Assembly (NCBI RefSeq): GCF_013408655.1
Contig: NZ_JACCBP010000003.1
Span: 372,001 to 436,000 of the forward strand
Source: Pigmentiphaga litoralis
GTDB taxonomy: Bacteria; Pseudomonadota; Gammaproteobacteria; Burkholderiales; Burkholderiaceae_B
DNA: 64,000 nucleotides
Direction of reading: 5' to 3'
This document shows, piece by piece, positions 51,872 to 60,595 of the stretch. Position 1 is the stretch's first letter. The number at the start of each line of letters is the position of its first letter. A program made the position numbers and the translations under genes. Below the pieces are notes generated by a model. That model did no database searches. It saw only the letters and a program-made list of their open reading frames with translations, and was not told where the DNA came from.

Positions 51872-52621
51872 ATGACCTTCGGTCAGTCCGCGTCCCTGTT
51901 CAATGACACCCGTCAGGCCTATGCGGTGTCCGTCATCGCGCGGGTCGTGCAGATCGTCGGGCAGGAGCCGGATGCGCGCGTGCTGGACATCGGGTGCGGC
52001 ACCGGTATCGCCACCCGGCAACTGGCCGAGCGCGGCATGCAGGTGATCGGGGCCGACAGCGATACCGACATGATCCGGCAGGCCCGTCTGGTGGCCGACG
52101 GTCAGCCGCCGGAATTCCTGCTGATGCGCGCCGACAGCCTGGCGTTCGACGATGGCAGCTTCGACGCGATCACCGCCTTTGGCGCGTTCCACTGGTTTGC
52201 CGACCCCGCCTCCATTGCCGAGTTGCGGCGGGTGCTGCGGCCTGGGGGCCACCTGGTTGTCGTCAACAAGCGCGATGCCGGATCCTTTGCCGATGACATC
52301 GTGCGGATCGTGGCGCGCCACGTGCCGCTGGCGGTCGCCAGCCCCAAGACCGGCTACGATCCGGCCGCCCTGATGGAAGCCCACCAGTTCATTGATGTGT
52401 CGTCCCACGCGGTGGTGTCGACCGAATCGCTGTCCGCCCCGCAGGCTGTTGCCCATGCGCGGTCGCTGCGCCTGTGGGAAGACGTCCCGCCGGCGCTGTA
52501 CCGCACCATCGAAAACGACCTGAGCGATTACGTGTCGGCCCGGCTGGGCGCGGCCGGGCGGCTGGTACGCGACCTGACGACGGTGGTGGTTTCCGGACGC
52601 AAGCCGGCCGACATCGGTTAA
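51872..52621 (+). CDS. Class I SAM-dependent methyltransferase
   Basis: 249 residues starting MTFGQSASLFNDTRQAYAVS. Motif I VLDIGCGTGIATRQLAE (37-53), motif II acidic residue in VIGADSDTDMI, and post-motifs FDAITAFGAFHWF and LRRVLRPGGHLVVV identify a Methyltransf_11/25-type fold. Substrate cannot be read from sequence. It is 30 bases upstream of the next small gene on the same strand. Confidence 0.88.
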   Translation: MTFGQSASLFNDTRQAYAVSVIARVVQIVGQEPDARVLDIGCGTGIATRQLAERGMQVIGADSDTDMIRQARLVADGQPPEFLLMRADSLAFDDGSFDAITAFGAFHWFADPASIAELRRVLRPGGHLVVVNKRDAGSFADDIVRIVARHVPLAVASPKTGYDPAALMEAHQFIDVSSHAVVSTESLSAPQAVAHARSLRLWEDVPPALYRTIENDLSDYVSARLGAAGRLVRDLTTVVVSGRKPADIG

Positions 52622-52651
52622 CCTCATCGCCCGCCATCCGGAGACGCACGT

Positions 52652-52984
52652 ATGCCCAAACTGCCCCACTTCCCGACCACCCCGATTCCCGATGCCGTGA
52701 TCGAAGCCGGCGATATCCGCGCCGACCGCTGGATCATCGGGGAAGGCACCGACAGCCAGTTCGAATACCTGGTGCACCTGGGCCAGCCGCGATTCGCGTG
52801 CAAGGTGGATGTGGACGACGATGCGAAGGTCAGCAAGCTCTTCAATATCGAACTGGAAGCGGGCGAGCGTCTGTACGACTTTGTGTGGCTGGACGGCCAG
52901 GCGCCCGATGCGGCCGAACTGAAGACGCTGGCCCATGCTGCGTCCGCCGCGCTGGAACGCAACGCCCGCAAGCTCGGCTATTGA
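52652..52984 (+). CDS. Hypothetical protein (110 aa)
   Basis: Begins MPKLPHFPTTPIPDAVIEAG. A small soluble, acidic protein with a beta-rich centre (QFEYLVHLGQPRFACKVDVD, LFNIELEAGERLYDFVWLDG) and a C-terminal helix ending NARKLGY. No signal or membrane segment, and no family recognised. It follows the methyltransferase by 30 bases and probably shares its transcript. GGAG precedes the ATG. Confidence 0.7.
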   Translation: MPKLPHFPTTPIPDAVIEAGDIRADRWIIGEGTDSQFEYLVHLGQPRFACKVDVDDDAKVSKLFNIELEAGERLYDFVWLDGQAPDAAELKTLAHAASAALERNARKLGY

Positions 52985-53053
52985 ACTCGCTGGATAGCCG
53001 GTCCATCAGGGCCGCTGGCTACAATGCCCGCTGTCAGTCTATGAGGTTACCGA

Positions 53054-53659
53054 ATGGCTAAGCGAGGCCGCCCCTGCAGTTTCGATCGCGACGACGCCTT
53101 GCGCCGCGCGCTCGACGTGTTCTGGGACATGGGCTACGAAGGCGCGACCATGACCGCGCTCAAGGACGCCATGGGGGGCATCTGCGCGCCCAGCGTCTAT
53201 GCGGCCTACGGCTCGAAAGAAGCCCTGTTCCGGTCGGCGCTTGCGCTGTACCACGCGCAGGAATCGGAAGCCTTGTGGCAGGGGCTGGAAACGTCGCCCG
53301 TGCGCGACGCCATGGCCGGCCTGCTGCGCACTGCCGCGCTGCGGTATTCGACCCCGGGCAAGCCGCCCGGCTGCCTGGTCGACCTGAGCACGCTCAATTT
53401 TTCGCCCGCCAACAAAGCCATCGAAACCACCTTGCACGACCTGCGGGTGGACGTGGCCCGCACCCTTGAAGCGCGGCTGTGCCGGGCCCGCGAAGACGGC
53501 GAACTGGGGACCCTGGCGGACCCGGTCGCGGTGGCCGCGTTCTATACGACGGTGCTGCAAGGCCTGTCGATCCAGGCGCGCGATGGCGCCAGCCGCGAGC
53601 GGCTGCTTGCCATCGTCGACAGCGCGATAACGGCGTGGGACTGCCTGGTCGGGAACTGA
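53054..53659 (+). CDS. TetR/AcrR-family transcriptional regulator
   Basis: 201 residues with the N-terminal TetR HTH (DALRRALDVFWDMGYEGATM, TALKDAMGGICAPSVYAAYGSKEALF) and a variable ligand-binding C-terminus (LRYSTPGKPPGCLVDLS, YTTVLQGLSIQARDGASRE). It precedes a luciferase-like oxidoreductase gene, whose upstream region has a small palindrome, so local control is plausible. A TACAAT -10-like box lies at 53020-53025. Confidence 0.9.
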   Translation: MAKRGRPCSFDRDDALRRALDVFWDMGYEGATMTALKDAMGGICAPSVYAAYGSKEALFRSALALYHAQESEALWQGLETSPVRDAMAGLLRTAALRYSTPGKPPGCLVDLSTLNFSPANKAIETTLHDLRVDVARTLEARLCRAREDGELGTLADPVAVAAFYTTVLQGLSIQARDGASRERLLAIVDSAITAWDCLVGN

Positions 53660-53737
53660 CGCAGCACCGCTTCCTCCAACGGTATTGGACGATCGGCACA
53701 AGCTATCGACCCGCTGACGTTGATTTCTATAACGTAT

Positions 53738-53749
53738 GGTATAAATACC
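53738..53749. promoter_or_regulatory. Perfect 12-bp palindrome upstream of the LLM gene
   Basis: GGTATAAATACC is a perfect palindrome inside an AT-rich segment that stands out from the GC-rich surroundings. It lies 37 bases before the LLM ATG and may be the TetR operator and/or overlap the -10 region. Confidence 0.5.
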
Positions 53750-53785
53750 TTCATCCCCGCGCCACAGGCGCCACCAGGAGCCAAG

Positions 53786-54802
53786 ATGAAGACCCTTGCA
53801 GAAACCGCCTTTTCGGTGCTCGACCTTGCGCCGATCCGCGACGACGGCACGCCTGCCGACGCGCTGCACAACTCGCTCAGCCTGGCCCGGCACGTCGAAG
53901 CGCTGGACTTCACCCGCTTCTGGCTGGCCGAGCATCACAATATGGATGGCATTGCCAGCGCCGCGACGTCGGTCGTGATCGGTTATGTCGCCGGTGGCAC
54001 GACCCGCATCCGGGTCGGCTCGGGCGGCGTGATGCTGCCCAATCATCCGCCGCTGGTGGTCGCCGAAAACTTCGGCACGCTGGCCACCCTGTATCCGGGC
54101 CGCATCGACCTGGGCCTGGGCCGCGCGCCCGGCGCTGACCAATACACGATGCGCGCACTGCGCCGCGACAGCGGCAGCAATGGCGAAGACTTTCCGGAAC
54201 AAGTGGCCGAGCTGCAGGAATTGCTGGGTCCGCGCCACCCCGGGCAGCGGCTGCTGGCCATGCCGGGGTCCGGGACCAATGTGCCGATCTGGCTGCTGGG
54301 ATCGAGCCTGTTCAGCGCGCAGCTGGCCGCGCGCGAAGGGCTGCCGTACGCCTTTGCGTCCCACTTTGCGCCGCGTTTCCTGCACGACGCGATCCGCCTG
54401 TATCGCGACAATTTCCGACCGTCCGCCGTGTTGGACAAGCCCTATGTCGCCATCGGCGTACCGCTGGTGGCCGCCGACACCGATGCCGAGGCGACCTTCC
54501 TCGCCACCACGGCCTATCAGCGCGTGCTGTCGTTGATGCGCGGCGAAAGCCTGCGGATGAAGCCGCCGGTCGCGAACATGGCGGGCCTGTGGCAGCCGCA
54601 GGAACAGCAGGCGGTCAAGAATTTCTTCGACATGGCGGTGGTGGGCGGCCCGGATACGGTGCGGGCCCGCCTGAACGCCATCCTGGAAAAGACCCAGGCC
54701 GACGAAATGATCTTTACCTGCGACATGTACGACCACGCCAAACGCCTGCATGCGTTTGACATCGCCGCGGCGGCGCGCGGCGAAGCACGGGCTGCGGCGT
54801 AG
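53786..54802 (+). CDS. LLM-class flavin-dependent oxidoreductase
   Basis: 338-residue luciferase-like monooxygenase. Typical elements are [14 protein letters not shown] near the start, [55 protein letters not shown] and PIWLLGSS. These proteins use FMNH2 (or F420) and O2 on diverse substrates; the true substrate is unknown. ATG 53786 has AGGAG at good spacing. Regulation by the upstream TetR through the 53738 palindrome is inferred. Confidence 0.9.
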   Translation: MKTLAETAFSVLDLAPIRDDGTPADALHNSLSLARHVEALDFTRFWLAEHHNMDGIASAATSVVIGYVAGGTTRIRVGSGGVMLPNHPPLVVAENFGTLATLYPGRIDLGLGRAPGADQYTMRALRRDSGSNGEDFPEQVAELQELLGPRHPGQRLLAMPGSGTNVPIWLLGSSLFSAQLAAREGLPYAFASHFAPRFLHDAIRLYRDNFRPSAVLDKPYVAIGVPLVAADTDAEATFLATTAYQRVLSLMRGESLRMKPPVANMAGLWQPQEQQAVKNFFDMAVVGGPDTVRARLNAILEKTQADEMIFTCDMYDHAKRLHAFDIAAAARGEARAAA

Positions 54803-54808
54803 GCACGT

Positions 54809-55771
54809 TCAAGCCTGCAGCCCGGGCAACGCGCCCGGCGCTGCGGCGCTGACCGCCTCGATCGCCTGCATCATCTGGATCGTGGCCGGCGACAGCGCCG
54901 CGTCCCGCCGCCAGGTCAGGCCGATCGGCCGCAGCACATCGGGCAGCTCCAGCGGCAGCACGGCCAGCAGGCCCAGATCGCGATAGTGATCGGCCACCAC
55001 CTTCGACAGGATCCCCAGCGCATCGCTTGACTGCAGGTAGGTCAGGATCACATGCGTCGACAGGGTCTCGATGGTGTTGCTCGGGATGGCCACGCCATGC
55101 TGCTGCAATGCGCTTTCCAGCGGTTCGCGTGGCAGGGACCCCACCGGCGGCAGCACCCACGGAAAGGCCGACAGGTCGCTCCACCGCAGTCGCTTGCGGC
55201 GCGCCAGTGGATGCGCGGCGCCTACCACGACGGTGCTCGACCCTTCAAACAGGGGTTTTTCACTCAGGTCGTCCGAACTTTGCCGATGGCTCAGCAGCCG
55301 TCCAACGATCAGGTCGATCGCGCCCCGGCGCAACTCCGGCAGCAGCGTTTCCATTGCCCCTTCGTGAACCAGCACGGTCGTGCCCGGCGTGCGTTGCTTG
55401 AGCAGCGCCAGCGCCTTCGGCACCACGGCCGGCGCCATGGCGGGCAGGGCGCCCAGCGTCGTCTTGCCCGACGCACCCGACAGCAGGGCCCGCAGCTCGT
55501 CGCGCGCCTGGGCCAGACTCCCCAGCACCACCCGCGCCTGACGGATCAGGCATTCACCATAGATGTTGGGATTGACGCCACGCGCCGTCCGGTCGAAGAG
55601 GCGGATGCCCAGGCCCTTTTCCAGTTCGCCCAAGGCCAGCGACACCGCTGGCTGGCTGATGTTCAGGCTGGCCGCCACCTTGCCCAGATTGCGCAGGTCG
55701 TCCAGCGCCACCAGCAGTTGCAGATGCCGGGGCTTCAGGTTGGCGCGGATATACCAGTCAAGTTGAGCCAT
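54809..55771 (-). CDS. LysR-family regulator of the adjacent catabolic cassette
   Basis: 320 residues: HTH with LKPRHLQLLVALDDLRNLGK, VAASLNISQPAVSLALGELE and RLFDRTARGVN, then the effector domain (LGALPAMAPAVVPKALALL, VLVHEGAMETLLPELRRG). The KPRHLQLL start is that of the GbpR/CbbR-like branch. It is divergent from the amidohydrolase gene, 142 bases away, and most likely controls the three genes beyond. Its stop is 6 bases from the convergent LLM gene's stop. Confidence 0.9.
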   Translation of the reverse strand: MAQLDWYIRANLKPRHLQLLVALDDLRNLGKVAASLNISQPAVSLALGELEKGLGIRLFDRTARGVNPNIYGECLIRQARVVLGSLAQARDELRALLSGASGKTTLGALPAMAPAVVPKALALLKQRTPGTTVLVHEGAMETLLPELRRGAIDLIVGRLLSHRQSSDDLSEKPLFEGSSTVVVGAAHPLARRKRLRWSDLSAFPWVLPPVGSLPREPLESALQQHGVAIPSNTIETLSTHVILTYLQSSDALGILSKVVADHYRDLGLLAVLPLELPDVLRPIGLTWRRDAALSPATIQMMQAIEAVSAAAPGALPGLQA

Positions 55772-55913
55772 GCGTCACCCAAGACGAGTCGATCACGCCG
55801 ACATATTAGCGTTTGCTTATGACGCGCGCGTAAATACTCAATTGTCTGCTTATGGATCGCGGCGCACTATCCGGCCATCGCGTTGTTGCGCATCTTTTGC
55901 AGGCAGGTCTGTC

Positions 55914-56795
55914 ATGGTGTCATCGTCTTCCCCCGCCCTCATCGACATTCACCCCCACGTCATCAGCGACGACGCGGCGCGGTATCCCCTGGCCCCGCTG
56001 ACCGGCGAACAATCCGCCTGGTCACGCGACCGGCCCGTCACCTTCGAACGCATGCTGACCTGCATGGAGGAGGCTGGCGTGACGAAATCGGCACTGGTCC
56101 AAGCCTCTACCTGCTACGGACATGACAACAGTTATGTAGCGGCTGCCGTGGCGGCGCACCCGGACCGCTTTGCCGGTGTCTTTTCGATCGACCTGATGGC
56201 GGCCGATGGCGTTGCGGCCATCAGGCACTGGCGCGACCAGGGCCTGAGCGGCATGCGCGTCTTCATTGCCGGCCACACCACGGCCGCATCCGTCCGGCTG
56301 GATGATCCGCGCGGCTTCGACGCCTGGGCCTATGCCGAAGCGCACGACATTCCGGTGGCCGTGCAGTTGCGTGCCCCGGGCCTGCCGCAGCTGGAAGCGT
56401 TGCTGACGCGGTTTCCCAAGGTGCGGATCGTGCTGGACCACTTTGCCCGGCCGACCTTGAACGACGGCGCGCCCTATGCTGCCGCCGAGTCCCTGTTCGC
56501 CCTGGCGCGTTTCCCGAATCTGTACGTCAAATACACGACCCACAACGTGCGTGAGTCGGCCGAAGGCGCGTCCACGCCCCAGGCTTTCCTGCGCAAGGCA
56601 GTCGACACGTTCGGCGCATCGCGTATCGCGTGGGGCTCGAATTTCCCGGCATCGGCAGGCAGCCTGGCGGATCTGGTGGCCGAAGCCAAGGCCGCTGCCA
56701 GCGACTTGACGGCCGACGAACAGACCGCGATTTTTTCGGGCACGGCGATCCGCCTGTATCCGGAACTGGGCGATGCGGGGAGCAAGGCCGCATGA
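55914..56795 (+). CDS. Amidohydrolase-2-family hydrolase
   Basis: 293-residue TIM-barrel metal hydrolase of the amidohydrolase_2 family, which includes 2-pyrone-4,6-dicarboxylate lactonases and decarboxylases such as ACMSD. Visible: the metal-binding HxH in IDIHPHV, KSALVQASTCYGHDNSY, and the late Asp/His sites LDHFARP and RIAWGSNFP. Start ATG 55914. Its TGA overlaps the next gene's ATG (ATGA). Context suggests ring-fission-product or carboxylic-acid catabolism. Confidence 0.85.
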   Translation: MVSSSSPALIDIHPHVISDDAARYPLAPLTGEQSAWSRDRPVTFERMLTCMEEAGVTKSALVQASTCYGHDNSYVAAAVAAHPDRFAGVFSIDLMAADGVAAIRHWRDQGLSGMRVFIAGHTTAASVRLDDPRGFDAWAYAEAHDIPVAVQLRAPGLPQLEALLTRFPKVRIVLDHFARPTLNDGAPYAAAESLFALARFPNLYVKYTTHNVRESAEGASTPQAFLRKAVDTFGASRIAWGSNFPASAGSLADLVAEAKAAASDLTADEQTAIFSGTAIRLYPELGDAGSKAA

Positions 56796-57730
56796 ACACC
56801 GCATCCATGAACACCGCATCCATCAATACTCCATCCACGAGCAAGCTTTCGCTGCCCACTCTGCTGGGCAACTATGCCGGCACGCAGGGCATTCGCAGCG
56901 GCGCGATCACGTCCGACCTGATCGATCTGCAGATCGCCGACGTCAAGGTGTCGAACCGCGCCTTTCCGCGCGTCGTGCGCACCCGCGAATTCCAGGTCGC
57001 CGAACTGGCGTTGGTCACGTTCTTTCAGGCGCGTGCCTACGGCCGGCCGCTGGTGCTGATGCCCGCCGTGATCGGCGCCGGCCGCACGCAGCATCAATGC
57101 CTGGTCTACAACGCGGAACGCGGCCCGGTCACGCTGGACAAGCTGGCGGGCAAGCGGATCGGCATCCGCGCCCATTCGCAGACCACCGTGGCGTGGATCC
57201 GCGGCTTTCTGCAGAACGATTACGGCGTGGACCTGGATGCCATCCAGTGGGTGACCTTTGAAGGCGCCCATGTGGCCGAGTTCGACGACCCGTCGACCCT
57301 GGAACGTGCGGCCGAAGGCAAGGTGCTGGTCGACATGCTGTTCGCGGGCGAGCTGGACGCGGCCATTATTGGATCCGGCATGCCGGATGATGCGCGGCTG
57401 CAGCCCGTGGTTCCCGATCCGTATGGCGAAGCCCAGGCCTGGAGCGAGCGCACCGGCGCCATCCCGATCAATCACATGGTCGCCATCGATGCCGACCTGG
57501 CCGCGAGCCGGCCAGAAGTGGTGCGTGAAGTCTATCGCCTGCTGCGCGAGAGCAAACGCCTGGCTGACGACCAGCGGCCCGGCGGTCGGGACCTGACGCC
57601 CTTCGGCCTGGACGCCAATCGCAAGTCCTTGGACATGCTGCTCGAGTACAGCTTCCAGCAGCGCCTGATTCCCCGCCGCATGTCGGTGGAAGAACTGTTC
57701 GACGACACCACTCGCATTCTGGGCGCCTAG
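56792..57730 (+). CDS. 4,5-dihydroxyphthalate-decarboxylase-like protein (PBP-like fold)
   Basis: 312 residues without a signal peptide, which argues for a cytoplasmic enzyme rather than a transport receptor. The VKVSNRAFPRVVRTREFQVAELALVTFFQARA, VLMPAVIGAGRTQHQCLVYN and LAGKRIGIRAHSQTTVAWIRG segments match the 4,5-dihydroxyphthalate decarboxylase family, which has a periplasmic-binding-protein fold. The N-terminus is repetitive: MNTAS-MNTAS-INTPS from three 15-bp DNA repeats (56792-56836). ATGA overlap couples it to the amidohydrolase. Confidence 0.82.
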   Translation: MNTASMNTASINTPSTSKLSLPTLLGNYAGTQGIRSGAITSDLIDLQIADVKVSNRAFPRVVRTREFQVAELALVTFFQARAYGRPLVLMPAVIGAGRTQHQCLVYNAERGPVTLDKLAGKRIGIRAHSQTTVAWIRGFLQNDYGVDLDAIQWVTFEGAHVAEFDDPSTLERAAEGKVLVDMLFAGELDAAIIGSGMPDDARLQPVVPDPYGEAQAWSERTGAIPINHMVAIDADLAASRPEVVREVYRLLRESKRLADDQRPGGRDLTPFGLDANRKSLDMLLEYSFQQRLIPRRMSVEELFDDTTRILGA

Positions 57731-57775
57731 CCCGCGGCGACGGGCTGTTCCCCTTATTCAAAACCAGGAGACTTC

Positions 57776-58738
57776 ATGAAACGTATTATCCGTACCGTGC
57801 TCGCGCTTGCCGCGACCTTGCTGGTGCTGCCCGCCAGCGCCCAGATCGGCGGCCAGGTGTCGCGCATCGTTGTGCCCTTCGCGGCCGGCGGCGCGCGCGA
57901 ACTGCTGGCGCGCACCTTCTATACCGAACTGGGTGAGGCCTTGGGCCGCACCATGATCATCGAAAGCCGGCCCGGTGCGGGCGGCGCGATCGGCACGACC
58001 AACGTGGCCCGCGCAGAACCCGACGGCAAGACCCTGCTGATGGCGGCATCCAGCCACTTCGTGACCGCGTCGCTGGCGGCCAAGCCGTCGTATGACCCGG
58101 TCAAGGACTTTGTGCCCGTCGCCAATATCGGCACGCAAAACTATGTGTTGATGATCGGCGCCGGCGTTCCGGCCAAGAACGTGGCTGAATTCGTGGCCTA
58201 TGCCAAGAAGAACCCCGGCAAGCTGAACTACGGGTCGGCCGGCATCGGCAGCTCGACCCACCTTGCCATGGCCTATTTCCTGAACGTGGCTGGCGCCGAC
58301 ATGCTGCATGTTCCCTACAAGTCGACCCAGGAAGCCGCCAACGAAGTCGCCGCCGGCCGCACGCAGGCCGTGATCGTGCCGAACGCCGGCATTGGCGCCT
58401 ACGTGCAGGACGCCCGCCTGCGCATCATTGGCGTCACGTCCAAGAAGCGATCGGCCCTGTTGCCCGATGTGCCCACCGTGGCCGAAGGCGGCCTGCCGTC
58501 CTATGCCTTCGAATCGTGGTTCGGCCTGCTGGCCCCGGCTGGCACCCCCAAGGCCATCGTCGACCAGATCAATGCGGCTACCGCCAAGGTGCTGGCGTCC
58601 GACGTGATCAAGCAACGCCTGGCCAGCCAGGGCGTGACGCCGGACCCGATGGGGGCGGACGCTTTCAACAAGTTGTTCCTGGCGGATCGCACGTTGATGG
58701 CGAAAGTGGTGAAGGACTCGGGCCTGACGCCGGAGTAA
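57776..58738 (+). CDS. Bug-family tripartite tricarboxylate transporter receptor
   Basis: 320-residue periplasmic solute-binding protein with a Sec signal (MKRIIRTVLALAATLLVLPA, cut after SAQ region at ASA). The Bug/TctC signature is clear: VSRIVVPFAAGGARELLART, IESRPGAGGAIGTTNVAR, ADGKTLL-like PDGKTLLMA, KLNYGSAGIGSSTHLAMAYF and LAPAGTPKAIVDQIN. Such receptors bind carboxylates; here probably the substrate of the preceding two enzymes. No tctAB permease is adjacent, as is common in this family. Terminator follows. Confidence 0.93.
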   Translation: MKRIIRTVLALAATLLVLPASAQIGGQVSRIVVPFAAGGARELLARTFYTELGEALGRTMIIESRPGAGGAIGTTNVARAEPDGKTLLMAASSHFVTASLAAKPSYDPVKDFVPVANIGTQNYVLMIGAGVPAKNVAEFVAYAKKNPGKLNYGSAGIGSSTHLAMAYFLNVAGADMLHVPYKSTQEAANEVAAGRTQAVIVPNAGIGAYVQDARLRIIGVTSKKRSALLPDVPTVAEGGLPSYAFESWFGLLAPAGTPKAIVDQINAATAKVLASDVIKQRLASQGVTPDPMGADAFNKLFLADRTLMAKVVKDSGLTPE

Positions 58739-58772
58739 GCGCAGCGCGCCAGTGACTACCGTCATGGGTACG

Positions 58773-58795
58773 AAACGGCCGGCGACGGCCGTTTT
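58773..58795 (+). terminator. Terminator after the Bug receptor gene
   Basis: AAACGGCC pairs with GGCCGTTT across a 6-nt loop, followed by TCTTT. Located 35 bases after the stop codon. Confidence 0.75.
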
Positions 58796-58889
58796 CTTTG
58801 GCGAGTCCGGATCGACGCATCACTGCATGACGCGGCGATGACTTGGCGATGACTTGGCATGCTTCGCACTTCCCCTTATGCGGACAGCA

Positions 58890-58908
58890 ACTGCGAATCG
58901 TTCGCATT
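58890..58908. promoter_or_regulatory. Fur box upstream of tonB
   Basis: TGCGAA-TCG-TTCGCA (58892-58906) is a perfect inverted repeat within AACTGCGAATCGTTCGCATT. It matches the GC-rich Fur-box style of Bordetella/Burkholderia (GCGAAT...ATTCGC). It lies 144 bases before the tonB ATG, so iron-dependent repression is expected. Confidence 0.7.
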
Positions 58909-59051
58909 TGTGATATTCTTTTGGTCTTCCTGGCGAGGCCTGCGTGCCGGTTTGCGCTGCGCAGGCAATCCGGAGCAACCCTGGGCCACGCCCGGGAAAG
59001 CCACGTGCCGACCTACGGATAAGCCGATCCAAGAATGAGCCGACCCCACGA

Positions 59052-59840
59052 ATGAGCGCCACATTGACCTGGAATTCGCCCGCCCCCGGGGGGCTTCGTG
59101 CCGGCGCTGGCCTGACTGTGCTTGCGCTGCACGCCGCTGTCATCGGGGCGCTGGCCATGAATAGTCCCGACCCGCTGCCGGTCAAGCCGACCGAAACGGT
59201 CGAAGTGCGTTTCGTCGAACTGGCGCCGGTCGTCCAGGCCGTCAAGGCGCCGCCCGCGCCCACGCCGCCGGCCCCCGTGCCGGAGGTCAAGCCCGAGCCG
59301 CCCAAGCCCAAGCCCGAACCGCCCAAGCCGAAACCGGTTCCCAAGCCGACGCCGAAGCCCGTGCCCAAGCCGCTGCCCAAGCCCGAGCCGCGTCCCGAAC
59401 CGCCCCCCGTGTCGGAAAGCGCCATTTCGACGCCGCCCGCGCCGCCGGTCGAAGCCGCGCCGCCGGCACCGGCGCCCACGCCGCAAGCCGCACCCAGCGG
59501 CCGTCCCGATGCCGCCGAACGCGCCGCGTCGCCGTCCGCGCCCGTGTCCAACGAACCGCGGCTGATCGGCCAGATCGACTACGCGGGTGCGCCGCCCACG
59601 CCGGTCTATCCCCGTGTGTCACAGCGGATGCGCGAAGAGGGCATCGTGGTGGTGCGGGTGCTGATCAATCCGCGGGGCCGGGTCGACCGCGCCACCGTGC
59701 AGAAGTCCTCCGGTTTTTCACGGCTCGACGAAGCGGCTGTCGATGCCGCTCGCCAGGCCGCCTTCCGTCCGTATACCGAAAACGGCGTCGCGTTCGCGGC
59801 GCTGGCCGACATTCCGTTCAACTTCAAAGTCAAGGACTGA
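59052..59840 (+). CDS. tonB: Energy transducer TonB
   Basis: 262-residue periplasm-spanning protein that transmits proton-motive force to outer-membrane receptors for siderophores and haem. A single N-terminal helix (LRAGAGLTVLALHAAVIGAL, ~15-35) is followed by a Pro/Lys/Glu-rich spacer (~65-155, with PKPKPEPPKPKPVPKP) and the C-terminal TonB domain (YPRVSQRMREEGIVVVRVLI, SGFSRLDEAAVDAARQAAF, NFKVKD). ATG 59052. Followed directly by exbB, with one base between stop and start. Confidence 0.95.
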   Translation: MSATLTWNSPAPGGLRAGAGLTVLALHAAVIGALAMNSPDPLPVKPTETVEVRFVELAPVVQAVKAPPAPTPPAPVPEVKPEPPKPKPEPPKPKPVPKPTPKPVPKPLPKPEPRPEPPPVSESAISTPPAPPVEAAPPAPAPTPQAAPSGRPDAAERAASPSAPVSNEPRLIGQIDYAGAPPTPVYPRVSQRMREEGIVVVRVLINPRGRVDRATVQKSSGFSRLDEAAVDAARQAAFRPYTENGVAFAALADIPFNFKVKD

Positions 59841-59841
59841 C

Positions 59842-60582
59842 ATGAACGACACCCCTAGCCTGGGCTTTGCGCACTTCATTTCCCAGACCGACGGTCTGGG
59901 GAAGGCCCTGTTCATCATCCTGGTGCTGATGTCCCTGGCAACCTGGTACCTGATCGTCGTCAAGGCGATTGCCGGCATGCGCACCCGCCGCGCCAGCGAC
60001 AAATTCGTCCAGCACTTCTGGAACGCCACGTCGCTCGAAGCGGTTGATCGCGAGATCACCACGCACGGCGTGAACGATCCGTTCTCGCACCTCACCAGTC
60101 ACGCCATTTACGCCCGCCGTCACCACGCGCAATACGGCGTGTCCAAGCTGGAAGAAGCCGGTAGCCAGACCGACTTCGTCACGCGCACCATGCGCAAGGT
60201 GATCGACGAAGAAACCGCCAAGCTGGAAAACGGCCTGTCGATCCTGGCCTCGGTCGGTTCGACCGCGCCGTTCGTCGGGCTGTTCGGCACGGTCTGGGGC
60301 GTGTACCACGCACTGGTCGCGATCGGGCAGGGCGGCGGCGCCACCATCGACCGCATCGCCGGCCCGGTGGGTGAAGCACTGATCATGACGGGCCTGGGCC
60401 TGGCCGTCGCGATCCCCGCCGTGCTTGCCTACAACTACTTCGTGCGCAGCAACCGCGTGCTGCTGGCTCGCCTCGACGCCTTCGCACATGATCTGTTCGC
60501 CTTCCTGACCACCGGCCAGCAGGTCGTCAACGACGGCAACATCCGTTCGTTGAAGACCCCGAAGCCGCCGGTCCAGAACTAA
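59842..60582 (+). CDS. exbB: Biopolymer transport protein ExbB
   Basis: 246-residue inner-membrane motor subunit. The three helices are near LFIILVLMSLATWYLIVVKA, LSILASVGSTAPFVGLFGTV and LIMTGLGLAVAIPAVLAYNY. The MotA/ExbB/TolQ signature GSTAPFVGLFGTVWGVYHAL and GPVGEALIMTGLGLAVAIPA is present. Forms a proton channel with ExbD that energises TonB. ATG 59842, one base after the tonB stop. Confidence 0.96.
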   Translation: MNDTPSLGFAHFISQTDGLGKALFIILVLMSLATWYLIVVKAIAGMRTRRASDKFVQHFWNATSLEAVDREITTHGVNDPFSHLTSHAIYARRHHAQYGVSKLEEAGSQTDFVTRTMRKVIDEETAKLENGLSILASVGSTAPFVGLFGTVWGVYHALVAIGQGGGATIDRIAGPVGEALIMTGLGLAVAIPAVLAYNYFVRSNRVLLARLDAFAHDLFAFLTTGQQVVNDGNIRSLKTPKPPVQN

Positions 60583-60595
60583 ACCGGAGACATCC

